Below are positions 7,652 to 16,126 of a stretch of DNA of 46,402 nt, one piece after another. Numbering within the stretch: the first letter of the stretch is position 1; every line of letters starts with the position of its first letter. The notes under the pieces are model-generated. The model did not search any database. It had not been told where the DNA came from and worked only from the letters and a program-made list of their open reading frames with translations. The position numbers were made by a program, and so were the translations under genes. The stretch is from Prevotella sp. UBA2711 (GTDB lineage: Bacteria; Bacteroidota; Bacteroidia; Bacteroidales; Bacteroidaceae), in assembly GCA_002354095.1 (NCBI GenBank), contig DEKX01000008.1, positions 1-46,402 on the forward strand, written 5' to 3'.

Positions 7652-9217
7652 ATGTCAAAGCAATTAGAGAAAATCAAGCAGCTTATTGAGAAGCGCGAAC
7701 AGGCTCGTCTCGGTGGTGGTGAGAAAGCCATCCAGAAGCAGCATGACAAAGGTAAGTACACAGCTCGTGAGCGCATTGAGATGTTGCTCGATAAAGGCTC
7801 ATTTGAGGAGTACGACATGTTCAAGGAGCATCGCTGCCATAACTTCGGTATGGAGAAGAAGCAGTTCCTGGGTGACGGTGTCGTAGCAGGTAGTGGTACG
7901 ATTGACGGTCGTCTGGTGTTCATCTTTGCACAGGACTTCACCGTTCATGCCGGTTCGCTGTCAGAGACCATGAGTCAGAAGATCTGCAAAGTAATGGATA
8001 TGGCTATGAAGATGGGAGCTCCCGTCATCGGTATCAATGACTCAGGCGGTGCCCGTATTCAGGAAGGTATCAACGCGCTGGCTGGATATGCTGAGATTTT
8101 CGAACGCAACATTCTGGCATCAGGTGTGATTCCTCAGATTTCAGGTATCTTCGGTCCTTGTGCCGGTGGTGCTGTTTACAGCCCTGCCCTCACCGACTTC
8201 ACCCTGATGATGGAAGGTACTTCATACATGTTCCTGACCGGTCCTAAAGTAGTAAAGACCGTTACCGGTGAGGACATCGACCAGGAGCATCTGGGTGGTG
8301 CCAGCGTACACGCCTCTAAGAGTGGTGTGACCCACTTTACCGCCAAGACGGAGGAAGAGGCTGTTGTGATGCTGAAGACCCTGTTGAGCTATATTCCTTC
8401 AAACAACATGGAACTGGCTCCTCGCAAGCAGTGTACCGACCCCATCGACCGTCTGGAGGATTCGTTGAACGAGATTATCCCTGAGAATCCTAACGAGGCT
8501 TATGATATGTATAAGGTGATTGGTGCTATAACCGACAATGGCGAATTCTTCGAGGTACAGCCTAAGTTTGCCAAGAACATCATCGTAGGTTTCGCCCGCT
8601 TCAACGGCCAGAGTGTTGGTATCGTAGCTAACCAGCCTTCTTGCTATGCTGGTGTGCTTGACGTGAACGCTTCCCGTAAGGGTGCCCGCTTCGTTCGTTT
8701 CTGCGATGCCTTCAATATTCCTATTGTATCGTTGGTTGACGTTCCTGGATTCCTGCCCGGTACTGGCCAGGAGTACAATGCCGTCATTCTGCACGGAGCC
8801 CAGTTGCTTTATGCCTACGGAGAGGCCACAGTGCCCAAGATCACCGTTACCCTGCGTAAGTCTTATGGCGGTAGCCACATCGTGATGGGTTCTAAGCAAC
8901 TGCATACCGACTTGAACTACGCATGGCCTTCAGCTGAGATTGCTGTAATGGGTGCCTCTGGTGCTGCTGCAGTGCTCTATGCCAAGGAAGCCAAGGCTAA
9001 GAAGGAAGCCGGTGAGGATGTAAAGGCATTCATTGCCGAGAAGGAGGAGGAGTACAACGAACTCTTCGCTAATCCTTATCAGGCTGCCAAGTATGGCTAT
9101 ATCGACGATGTCATCGAGCCACGCAATACTCGTTTCCGCATCTGTCGTGCACTGGCTCAGCTGGCTACCAAGCGCGATGCTCTGCCTGCTAAGAAACATG
9201 GTAATATTCCAATGTAA
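7652..9217 (+). CDS. mmdA: Methylmalonyl-CoA decarboxylase / propionyl-CoA carboxylase carboxyltransferase subunit
   Basis: The 521-aa protein is a biotin-dependent acyl-CoA carboxyltransferase. It moves a carboxyl group between methylmalonyl-CoA and biotin on the carrier protein encoded two genes downstream. The crotonase-fold double domain is complete. Glycine-rich acyl-CoA and biotin-binding stretches include INDSGGARIQEG near residue 130, GPCAGGAVYSPALTDF, and in the C-half DVPGFLPGTGQEYNAVI and KSYGGSHIVMG. The length is typical (510-530). Whether the complex works as a sodium-pumping decarboxylase or as a carboxylase depends on partners. The membrane beta subunit is not in this operon. 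Confidence 0.93.
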   Translation: MSKQLEKIKQLIEKREQARLGGGEKAIQKQHDKGKYTARERIEMLLDKGSFEEYDMFKEHRCHNFGMEKKQFLGDGVVAGSGTIDGRLVFIFAQDFTVHAGSLSETMSQKICKVMDMAMKMGAPVIGINDSGGARIQEGINALAGYAEIFERNILASGVIPQISGIFGPCAGGAVYSPALTDFTLMMEGTSYMFLTGPKVVKTVTGEDIDQEHLGGASVHASKSGVTHFTAKTEEEAVVMLKTLLSYIPSNNMELAPRKQCTDPIDRLEDSLNEIIPENPNEAYDMYKVIGAITDNGEFFEVQPKFAKNIIVGFARFNGQSVGIVANQPSCYAGVLDVNASRKGARFVRFCDAFNIPIVSLVDVPGFLPGTGQEYNAVILHGAQLLYAYGEATVPKITVTLRKSYGGSHIVMGSKQLHTDLNYAWPSAEIAVMGASGAAAVLYAKEAKAKKEAGEDVKAFIAEKEEEYNELFANPYQAAKYGYIDDVIEPRNTRFRICRALAQLATKRDALPAKKHGNIPM

Positions 9218-9230
9218 TGGAGAACAGACA

Positions 9231-9383
9231 ATGAAGAAAAACGAAGTATATGCAGCTATAGCTATGGCTCTTTATGAGTTTAAAGGCAATAACGTTCACG
9301 ACAAGGAACCTGGTATCATTACGATTCAGGAGAAGCATACACAGTGGAACGGTTATGCCCAGACTATGACTGAACATCCATAA
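9231..9383 (+). CDS. Truncated OadG-like small subunit (C-terminal part only)
   Basis: This 50-aa protein begins MKKNEVYAAIAMALYEFKG and continues with NNVHDKEPGIITIQ. It resembles the C-terminal part of OadG/decarboxylase gamma-delta subunits in Bacteroidales (an AAIAMALY helix, an HD-E motif, an ITI strand, and a Trp and Pro near the end). The usual N-terminal transmembrane helix is absent: only 13 nt separate the ATG from the mmdA stop, so it is not hidden in another frame. It sits between carboxyltransferase and biotin carrier, the usual OadG position. It is probably a soluble assembly or linker subunit. Family assignment is by motif memory, not by a search. Confidence 0.6.
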   Translation: MKKNEVYAAIAMALYEFKGNNVHDKEPGIITIQEKHTQWNGYAQTMTEHP

Positions 9384-9396
9384 AACATGAATCACG

Positions 9397-9831
9397 ATGA
9401 AGAAAGAGTATAAATATACTATCAATGGTAACAAATACGAGGTTGCTATCGGTGATATTATTGAAAACACTGCTACCGTTGTTGTAAACGGCGAGGAATA
9501 CAAGGTGGAAATGGAACCAGAACCCGTAGAGGAAAAGAAAGTAGTGGTTCGCAAGCCCGTAGAAGTAGCTGCCAGTTCATCAGAAGGTAGCGCATCTGGT
9601 TCTGCAGCTGTGAATACCAAGAATGCCGTTAAGGCACCTCTGCCCGGAGTCATCACAGAAATCTGCGTAAACGTAGGTGACGAGGTGAAAGCCGGTGATA
9701 CCGTCGTTGTATTGGAGGCTATGAAGATGGCTAACAACATCGAGGCTGAAAAGGGTGGAAAGATTACGGCTATCTGTGTAAAAACTGGTCAGACCGTGAT
9801 GGAAGACGACGCACTGGTAGTGATTGAATAA
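9397..9831 (+). CDS. mmdC: Biotin carboxyl carrier subunit of the methylmalonyl-CoA complex
   Basis: The 144-aa biotin carrier has the biotinylation motif EAMKM at residues 107-111 (Lys110) in a C-terminal biotinyl domain (about 75-144). A flexible Ala/Ser/Gly linker (about 57-72) precedes it. The N-terminal 50 residues are a short beta domain typical of MmdC-type carriers. It carries CO2 from MmdA. In related operons the sodium-pump beta subunit follows, but here a strong terminator begins 21 nt after the stop. Confidence 0.92.
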   Translation: MKKEYKYTINGNKYEVAIGDIIENTATVVVNGEEYKVEMEPEPVEEKKVVVRKPVEVAASSSEGSASGSAAVNTKNAVKAPLPGVITEICVNVGDEVKAGDTVVVLEAMKMANNIEAEKGGKITAICVKTGQTVMEDDALVVIE

Positions 9832-9852
9832 GACTTCAATTAGAACATTCAT

Positions 9853-9889
9853 AAAAAAGGCTACTCCGAATAAGAGTAGCCTTTTTATT
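9853..9889 (+). terminator. Intrinsic terminator of the methylmalonyl-CoA operon
   Basis: GGCTACTC (9859-9866) and GAGTAGCC (9874-9881) pair perfectly around a 7-nt loop, with an A tract before and a T tract after. The symmetrical A/T tracts let it also end minus-strand transcription arriving from panD. Confidence 0.9.
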
Positions 9890-9913
9890 TTGTCAGTGTC
9901 AGTTTGTCAATGT

Positions 9914-10258
9914 TTACAATTTATTGCCAGGCTTTGGGAATACCACATGCGGTTCGAACGTCTTAGCCTCCTCGAAATCCATCATGGCATAAGAGATGAT
10001 GATACAAACATCACCCACCTGCACCTTACGGGCAGCAGCACCATTCAGACAAATACAGCCACTGCCGCGTTCACCCTTAATGATATAAGTTTCAAAACGC
10101 TCCCCATTATTATTGTCTACGACTTGTACCTTCTCGCCTGCAATCATATTGGCAGCATCCATCAAATCTTCATCAATGGTGATACTACCCATGTAGTTGA
10201 GGTTGGCCTCAGTGACAGTGACACAATGAAGCTTGGATTTCAATACTTCTATCATCAT
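9914..10258 (-). CDS. panD: Aspartate 1-decarboxylase precursor
   Basis: This 114-aa pyruvoyl enzyme converts L-aspartate to beta-alanine for pantothenate and coenzyme A. The self-cleavage site Gly24-Ser25 is present in NYMGSITID; the new N-terminal Ser becomes the pyruvoyl group. The N-terminus MIEVLKSKLH is family-typical, as is the middle NGAAARKVQVGDVCIIISYA. The length is slightly below the usual 115-130. The start ATG overlaps the panC stop in ATGA (10255-10258), so translation is probably coupled. Confidence 0.95.
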   Translation of the reverse strand: MMIEVLKSKLHCVTVTEANLNYMGSITIDEDLMDAANMIAGEKVQVVDNNNGERFETYIIKGERGSGCICLNGAAARKVQVGDVCIIISYAMMDFEEAKTFEPHVVFPKPGNKL

Positions 10259-11109
10259 GATTCCTTATACTTTATATGATCAATTAAACGAATGGGTGTC
10301 TTACCACAATAGACGGTGATACAGCCTACCACATAATCAGAATCTTCCCAGTTGGCAATATCCTGCAAGGTATTACCATCGACGATAGAGAAGTACTCTA
10401 CATCGAGTCCATCGACACTGTTAATGTCATCTACAACCTTATCATGAGTTTCGGTAACTGTATGATTCTTAGCATATTTAACACTCTCTTTTAAAGCCTT
10501 GTATATAGCAGGAGCAATAGCACGCTCATCGGCAGAAAGCAGGGTGTTACGCGAACTCTTAGCCAGTCCGTCCTTGTCGCGTACAATGTCGCACTCTACT
10601 ATCTGAACCCCCAAGCCCAAGTGACGAACCATCGCCTTGACAACAGCAATCTGCTGCCAGTCTTTCTCACCGAAATAAGCACGGGTTGGCTTCACGATGT
10701 AGAACAAACGACTGACCACCTGACATACGCCATTGAAATGACCTGGACGGTGAGCACCCTCCATAACCGTTGATACCGGGGGATATTCAAACTGACGAGT
10801 ATCAGGTGTAGGATACATCTCCTCCACAGAGGGAGCTAACACATAGTCAGCACCGCACTTCTCCAATAAGGCACAATCGGCATCCAGTGTACGTGGATAA
10901 TTCTTCAAATCGTTCTTATCGTTAAACTGTGTAGGGTTAACGAATACAGACACTACGGTTATCTCATTTTCTTTCACGCTACGTTTCACCAAGGAAGCAT
11001 GTCCTTCATGAAGAGCGCCCATCGTTGGTACTAAACCAATTTCCTTTCCTTGTTTGCGATCCTCGAAAAGCTGGTTCTGAAGATCAACAATCCTATCGAA
11101 TACTTTCAT
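10255..11109 (-). CDS. panC: Pantothenate synthetase (pantoate-beta-alanine ligase)
   Basis: The 284-aa ATP-dependent ligase joins pantoate to the beta-alanine made by PanD. Family motifs are clear: VPTMGALHEGHASLVKRS (ATP-binding HxGH) near residue 30, VFVNPTQF, PGHFNGVCQVV, YFGEKDWQQ, and the KMSKS-like segment KSSRNTLLS. The start at 11109 (MKVFDRIVDLQ) is chosen over an upstream in-frame start because family members begin here and the extra residues are AT-rich upstream DNA. It forms a two-gene operon with panD. The hydroxymethyltransferase gene panB is not in the window. Confidence 0.95.
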   Translation of the reverse strand: MKVFDRIVDLQNQLFEDRKQGKEIGLVPTMGALHEGHASLVKRSVKENEITVVSVFVNPTQFNDKNDLKNYPRTLDADCALLEKCGADYVLAPSVEEMYPTPDTRQFEYPPVSTVMEGAHRPGHFNGVCQVVSRLFYIVKPTRAYFGEKDWQQIAVVKAMVRHLGLGVQIVECDIVRDKDGLAKSSRNTLLSADERAIAPAIYKALKESVKYAKNHTVTETHDKVVDDINSVDGLDVEYFSIVDGNTLQDIANWEDSDYVVGCITVYCGKTPIRLIDHIKYKES

Positions 11110-11253
11110 CTTTTTCAGTTGCTTGTATACAAATCGGGTGCAAAATAACAACTTTTTTATCAAATAAGGAAAAAATATCATAAAAATATGCCAAATTAGT
11201 GCCTAAAATTCCTTAAATATGCACGAAACTGCGAATTTGTGAATAATTTTTCG

Positions 11254-11261
11254 TACCTTTG
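11254..11261 (+). promoter_or_regulatory. -7 element of the GT5-like/DUF4270 operon
   Basis: TACCTTTG is a perfect -7 element 19 nt before the ATG at 11281. No good -33 TTTG is found at the usual distance (the nearest, at 11236, is only 14 nt away), so the promoter may need an activator. Confidence 0.6.
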
Positions 11262-11280
11262 CACGGATAAAATATACGAT

Positions 11281-12078
11281 ATGGCAAAGAAAATTCTGTT
11301 TATCAATCAAGAGATTGTACCTTATGTACCTGACAGCGATTTGGCGCTGATGGGTAAAGCACTTCCCCAAGTGATGCAAGAAAACGGTCACGAGATTCGT
11401 ACATTCATGCCTAAATGGGGTAACATCAATGAGCGACGCGGTCAATTGCATGAGGTGATTCGTCTTTCTGGTATGAATCTGATTATTGACGATACTGACC
11501 ACCCTTTGATTATTAAAGTGGCCTCCATCGCCCAGACACGTGTACAAGTATACTTTATCGATAACGATGACTATTTCTCCAAGCGTCAGATGACGGTTGA
11601 CGAGAAGGGTATGGACTATCCCGACAACGGTGAGCGCGCCATCTTCTTTGCCCGTGGTGTACTGGAGACTGTCAAGAAACTGCGCTGGGTGCCCGACATC
11701 ATACATGTGCAGGGATGGATGGGAGCTGTGGTACCTCTTTATATTAAGACAGCCTATCATGACGAGCCATCGTTTGCAGAGACAAAGGTGGTTACTTCGC
11801 TCTTTACCAACAGTATCAACTCGGAATTGGGCGATAACTTCAAGCGCTGCATTGAATTCCGTGATGCCACAGCCGATATGCTGACGAAGTATAAGGACAA
11901 CTTCGACTTTGAAGAATTAGGTAAGCTGGCTATTGATTACAGCGACGGTGTGATAGCAGCCCATAAGAAAGTAAATAAGGATTTGCTGAAGTATGCGCAG
12001 GACCAGAACATCCCTACCCTGGCCTATCCAGGAGAAGATTTCGGTGCCGCCTACGAAGCTTTCTACGAAAAGATTTAA
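11281..12078 (+). CDS. Short GT5 (glycogen/starch synthase-like) N-domain protein
   Basis: This 265-aa protein matches only the N-terminal Rossmann domain of GT5 glycogen synthases: KKILFINQEIVPYVPDSD, HEIRTFMPKWG, FFARGVLETVK, PDIIHVQGWMGAVVPLYI. The C-terminal ADP-glucose-binding domain is absent, and the N-terminal KxGGL substrate loop is replaced by DSDLALMGKAL. A complete synthase is about 480-550 aa, so this protein probably does not make glycogen itself. No frameshift explains the shortness, since the next gene is unrelated. I recall such short GT5 proteins beside panC in other Bacteroidales, which suggests a conserved non-classical role. The start at 11281 follows the -7 element at 11254-11261. 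Confidence 0.7.
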   Translation: MAKKILFINQEIVPYVPDSDLALMGKALPQVMQENGHEIRTFMPKWGNINERRGQLHEVIRLSGMNLIIDDTDHPLIIKVASIAQTRVQVYFIDNDDYFSKRQMTVDEKGMDYPDNGERAIFFARGVLETVKKLRWVPDIIHVQGWMGAVVPLYIKTAYHDEPSFAETKVVTSLFTNSINSELGDNFKRCIEFRDATADMLTKYKDNFDFEELGKLAIDYSDGVIAAHKKVNKDLLKYAQDQNIPTLAYPGEDFGAAYEAFYEKI

Positions 12079-12118
12079 TATACATAGGATAATAAAATCA
12101 TTAAGATTCAATACTTCA

Positions 12119-13579
12119 ATGATGAGAAAAATGCTATTGACAGGGATTGTAGCCTCGGTGATGTTTACAATCTCTTCATGTGATGAAGATACGGCTTCTA
12201 TTGGTAAAACGCTGACAAGCAATGTGGACTTGTTTACGATAGTATCTGATACATTTGATGTGTCTTCCAAGTCGTTAGTGGTGGATGCCGTGCTCTCAAA
12301 CAGTACTTACGGTTATCTGGGACGTATCAAGGATCCGGAAACGAGCGCTTATATCACCTCAGACTACATGACACAGTTCGCAACACTGGAGAATGCCATT
12401 GACAGTATTTTCTATCCGAAGGAAAATGTGATGAGTATGAAGGATGATAAAGAGGTAGCGGATTCATGCTATATCTCCATTATGCTGAAAGGTTTTACCG
12501 GCGACTCGCTGGCGAGCATGAAGATGACCATCTCTGAGCTTGACAGACCGATTGATGACACCAAGAAATACTATACCAACTTTGACCCTGAGGCTGAAGG
12601 GTATATCAGAACTGACGGATTGAAATATAACGTGATGTATAGCGTCACTGACATGATGGATAGCGATAGCGTACGCAATGCAGAAAAAGGAAGCTACTCC
12701 ATCAATATCAAGCTCGATAAGCCGTATAAAGCCAAGAACGGTAAGGAATACGACAACTATGGTACTTATCTTCTGCAAACCTATTACGAGCATCCGGAAT
12801 ACTTTAAGAATCCAAGTGAGTTTACTAAAAATGTATGCCCTGGTTTCTACTTCAAGACTACCGACGGTCTGGGTATGATGGCTGAGATAGAAACAAGCCG
12901 TCTGAGCGTATTCTATCGGATCATGAATGAAAATATGAAGGAGTATAATGTTTATTCGCTCTTCTACAGTACTCAGGAGGTACTGCAGACATCGCACATT
13001 GTGAATGATGTGGAGAGGATTAAGGAACTGGCCGAGGAGAAGGAATGGACCTATCTAAAGACACCAGCAGGAATCTATACAGAAGTAGAACTGCCTGTGG
13101 ATGACATCAAACTCAATCATGAGAACGATACTATTACGTCGGCTAAGATTGTCTTCCATAAGTTGAATGACAAGATGGAATTGTCTGAGAAGTTGCTGAA
13201 AGACCCGACGACGCTGCTGATGGTAGAAAAAGACAGTCTGAAGAACTTCTTTGAAGACCGTGAGGTGGCCAATAATATTACGAGCTTCCTGGCAACACTG
13301 AGTACTACCTATAACTCTTACACCTTTAATAATATCTCGTCGCTCATCAACTATCTGTATATGAAGAAGACGGAGGGAGGAGCCAACTTCACCAAGGAGC
13401 ATCCCAACTGGAACAAGGTGGTATTGGTGCCCGTACAGACAACAGCCGGTTCGACGGCTACAACGACCATCAGTGCCGTCAATAACGAGATGTCTATCAC
13501 CAGTTCACGACTGGTGGGAGGAGAAGAGAATATACTGGAACCGATACGTATCAGTGTGATTTACAATAAGAGTAAATAG
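12119..13579 (+). CDS. DUF4270-family lipoprotein
   Basis: The 486-aa protein has a lipoprotein signal (MMRKMLLTGIVASVMFTISSC) with the acceptor Cys at residue 21, so it is probably anchored in a membrane facing the periplasm or surface. The mature start DEDTASIGKTLTSN followed by LSNSTYGYLGRIKDPETSAY is characteristic of the DUF4270 family, whose function is unknown. It follows the GT5-like gene by 40 nt and is probably co-transcribed. Two adjacent ATGs (12119 and 12122) are equally good starts. The domain name rests on memory of the family. Confidence 0.75.
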   Translation: MMRKMLLTGIVASVMFTISSCDEDTASIGKTLTSNVDLFTIVSDTFDVSSKSLVVDAVLSNSTYGYLGRIKDPETSAYITSDYMTQFATLENAIDSIFYPKENVMSMKDDKEVADSCYISIMLKGFTGDSLASMKMTISELDRPIDDTKKYYTNFDPEAEGYIRTDGLKYNVMYSVTDMMDSDSVRNAEKGSYSINIKLDKPYKAKNGKEYDNYGTYLLQTYYEHPEYFKNPSEFTKNVCPGFYFKTTDGLGMMAEIETSRLSVFYRIMNENMKEYNVYSLFYSTQEVLQTSHIVNDVERIKELAEEKEWTYLKTPAGIYTEVELPVDDIKLNHENDTITSAKIVFHKLNDKMELSEKLLKDPTTLLMVEKDSLKNFFEDREVANNITSFLATLSTTYNSYTFNNISSLINYLYMKKTEGGANFTKEHPNWNKVVLVPVQTTAGSTATTTISAVNNEMSITSSRLVGGEENILEPIRISVIYNKSK

Positions 13580-13581
13580 CC

Positions 13582-13713
13582 ATGGCTGATAATTTCCTGG
13601 AGAAACATTTCGAGGAATATGAAGCCCGTAAGGCTGCTTACCTGCGAAAGAAGAAACATTTACCCAAAATAAAGCATCATCTTCCTGAACGTCCGGAAGA
13701 TGATGCTCTTTGA
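13582..13713 (+). CDS. Small basic/acidic protein of unknown function
   Basis: This 43-aa reading frame starts 2 nt after the DUF4270 stop: MADNFLEKHFEEYEARKAAY, then a Lys/His-rich stretch and an acidic end (PERPEDDAL). It is predicted helical and charged with no signal peptide. Its tight spacing behind the lipoprotein gene and tidy charge pattern support it as a real gene. The last 13 codons are also the stem-loop of the terminator at 13671-13710. Confidence 0.6.
   Translation: MADNFLEKHFEEYEARKAAYLRKKKHLPKIKHHLPERPEDDAL
13671..13710. terminator. Bidirectional terminator lying inside a coding 3' end
   Basis: A 13-bp perfect stem (13673-13685 and 13695-13707) with a 9-nt loop separates the convergent 43-aa gene and helicase gene. 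A residues flank the left and CTTTG the right. It lies entirely within the 43-aa reading frame. Confidence 0.75.
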
Positions 13714-13719
13714 TTTCAC

Positions 13720-16020
13720 TTACTTCACTATTGTATATTTAGCAAACTTCAGCAATAGTTGTTTGGTACCTGCATTCTTGAACTCGACAGTGGCTTTGGT
13801 GTTTTCACCAGATCCCTCCACCTTGATGACTGTACCAATGCCAAATCGCTGATGTTCTATGACGTTGCCTTCCTGTAATCCGATGTTACCAATAGCCGAC
13901 TGTGGGCGTGGCGCTTCATGCCGGATGGGTACCAAACGTGGCTTCGGATCAGCCACAAACTGTGTAGCAACAGGACGGGGATTCTGAACGGGACGCCTGG
14001 TGTATTCAGGTTTTACTGTTGTGCGGGCTACTTCGTCCTTACCCCCATCAACCTGCAAAAGGCTGGGATCGATATCACGGATAAAACGCGAAGGAGTATC
14101 ATATTCCATACGGCCATAGCGCCAACGATTCTGTGCACAGGTCAGGATGCAGTGTTTCTCTGCTCGAGTGATAGCCACATAAAGCAAGCGACGCTCCTCT
14201 TCGAGTTCACGCATGGAATTCGTACACATGGGGGAAGGGAAGATATTCTCCTCCAGTCCCACTACAAAAACAGTGGGAAATTCCAGTCCCTTTGCAGCAT
14301 GGATAGTCATCAGCGAAACCTTATCATCCGCATCGCCACTATCGCTGTCAAGGTCGGTCAATAAAGCTACCTCCTGTAGGAAATCAGGTAGATAGATATG
14401 TTCAGCCTCATCCTCTTCCTGTCTGCCAGCCACAAAATCTTGCATACCACCCAGAAACTCCTCCAGATTTTCCTGTCTGGAAAGGTCGTCAGGATTGCTG
14501 GAACTGTATATATCCTTGCTAATACCACTCTCCATGATGATGGCATGACCTAACTCATAGGCATCCTCAGTGGCAAGGCGTTGCTCCCACCCCGCTATCA
14601 ACGACTGGAATGCAGCCAGCTTGGTGAGGGTTGCCTTCGAGACATTCAATCCCGTCAGTTGAGGTTGCGAGATAACCGTCCATAGACTGACACCATGTAG
14701 GTTAGCCACCTCTACTATTTTATCTACGGTGGTATTACCAATCCCTCGTGTCGGATAATTGATGATACGTCTGAGCGCCTCTTCATCGTCGTGATTGGCC
14801 ACCACACGGAAGTAGGCTATTACATCTTTAATTTCTTTACGCTGATAGAAGCTCAGTCCACCATAGATACGATATGGGATACCGTCCTTACGCATCTGTT
14901 CCTCAAACGAGCGACTTTGAGAGTTGGTGCGATAGAGAATAGCAAAATCACTGTAATGACACTGTTCCTGCCGGCGAATGCGACGGATATCATTACATAC
15001 TATAATCGCCTCCTCCTTATCACTATAGGCAGGTTTCAGTTTCACCCGCTCGCCATGTTCATTCTCGCTGAAGACGTCTTTCGGAATCTGTCGTTCATTA
15101 TGACGTATCAGACTATTAGCCGCCTGAACGATTAACTGAGTAGAACGATAATTCTGTTCGAGTTTTGAGAGTTTGGCACCACCATATTCCTTTTGGAAGT
15201 CCAGGATATTATCAATATTAGCACCTCGGAAGCTATAGATACTCTGGGCATCATCGCCCACCACACAAACCCGCCCATGTGTTTTTGTCAGTAATACGAC
15301 GATAGACTGTTGGGCATAGTTGGTGTCTTGATACTCATCGACCAATACATACTGAAAGCGTTCAATATACTTCTGGAGGATGTCCTCGTTGTTTTTCAAT
15401 AACACAAAAGTGTATACCAACAGGTCGTCAAAGTCCATCGCATTCGCCTGACGACAACGCTCATGATACCTGATATAGATATCCTTTACCAATGGTCGCT
15501 TACTGCGAGCATCGTCAGTAGCCCATGCACTTTGGGCATAAGCTTGAGGAAGCAACAAGTGGTTCTTTGCCATCGAGATTCGGTCAGCCACCGAAGCCGG
15601 TTTATAGACCTTATCGTCCAACTGCATCTCCTTGATGATACTCTTCACCAATGAACGGGAATCTGACTGGTCGTAGATAGTAAAGTTAGACTGGAATCCG
15701 ATGGTGCTGGCTTCTGCCCTCAGAATACGAGCAAAAACAGAGTGAAACGTACCCATCTGCAAATAGCGGGCACGCTCCTGTCCTACCAGTCGTCCGATGC
15801 GTTCCTTCATCTCGCGTGCAGCCTTATTGGTAAATGTCAATGCCAGAATATTCCAAGGGTTCATGCCCTGTTCCAACAAATAGGCAATCTTATAGGTCAG
15901 TACACGGGTCTTTCCCGAACCTGCACCTGCAATAACCAGTTGTGGACCGTCACAGTACGTCACGGCTTCACGCTGTCCTTCATTCAGTTGTTCTAACAGA
16001 TTCTCATTCATTGTTTTCAT
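13720..16020 (-). CDS. ATP-dependent DNA helicase, UvrD/PcrA type
   Basis: The 766-aa superfamily 1A helicase unwinds DNA 3'-5' in repair and replication restart. Motifs in order: Q-motif region LNEGQREAV; Walker A AGAGSGKT at residues 31-38; Walker B DEYQDTN; motif III GDDAQSIYSFRGA; motif IV QNYRS; motif V MTIHAAKGLEF; motif VI with YVAITRAEK. The C-terminal tail ends with a Tudor-like segment (GNVIEHQRFGIGTV) that in PcrA/UvrD binds RNA polymerase. The length is normal. Starts at 16020 or 16011 are both possible. Confidence 0.93.
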   Translation of the reverse strand: MKTMNENLLEQLNEGQREAVTYCDGPQLVIAGAGSGKTRVLTYKIAYLLEQGMNPWNILALTFTNKAAREMKERIGRLVGQERARYLQMGTFHSVFARILRAEASTIGFQSNFTIYDQSDSRSLVKSIIKEMQLDDKVYKPASVADRISMAKNHLLLPQAYAQSAWATDDARSKRPLVKDIYIRYHERCRQANAMDFDDLLVYTFVLLKNNEDILQKYIERFQYVLVDEYQDTNYAQQSIVVLLTKTHGRVCVVGDDAQSIYSFRGANIDNILDFQKEYGGAKLSKLEQNYRSTQLIVQAANSLIRHNERQIPKDVFSENEHGERVKLKPAYSDKEEAIIVCNDIRRIRRQEQCHYSDFAILYRTNSQSRSFEEQMRKDGIPYRIYGGLSFYQRKEIKDVIAYFRVVANHDDEEALRRIINYPTRGIGNTTVDKIVEVANLHGVSLWTVISQPQLTGLNVSKATLTKLAAFQSLIAGWEQRLATEDAYELGHAIIMESGISKDIYSSSNPDDLSRQENLEEFLGGMQDFVAGRQEEDEAEHIYLPDFLQEVALLTDLDSDSGDADDKVSLMTIHAAKGLEFPTVFVVGLEENIFPSPMCTNSMRELEEERRLLYVAITRAEKHCILTCAQNRWRYGRMEYDTPSRFIRDIDPSLLQVDGGKDEVARTTVKPEYTRRPVQNPRPVATQFVADPKPRLVPIRHEAPRPQSAIGNIGLQEGNVIEHQRFGIGTVIKVEGSGENTKATVEFKNAGTKQLLLKFAKYTIVK

Positions 16021-16034
16021 CTTTTTCCCGATAA

Positions 16035-16064
16035 ATGAGCCCTCGATTCACATCGGGGGCTCAT
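16035..16064 (-). terminator. Stem-loop between galE and the helicase gene
   Basis: ATGAGCCC (16035-16042) pairs with GGGCTCAT (16057-16064) with partial inner pairing. It follows galE on the minus strand and is followed by only a short T-rich stretch, so it may be a weak terminator or attenuator ahead of the helicase gene. Confidence 0.45.
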
Positions 16065-16126
16065 AACAACACAAACACAAAATAAACACAGTCTCATGCA
16101 AAGACCGGTTATAATCAAACTTTCAC

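Noticed and set aside
11281..12078. Frameshifted full-length glycogen synthase
   Set aside because: The downstream DNA encodes an unrelated DUF4270 lipoprotein, and no remaining GT5 C-terminal sequence was found in other frames.
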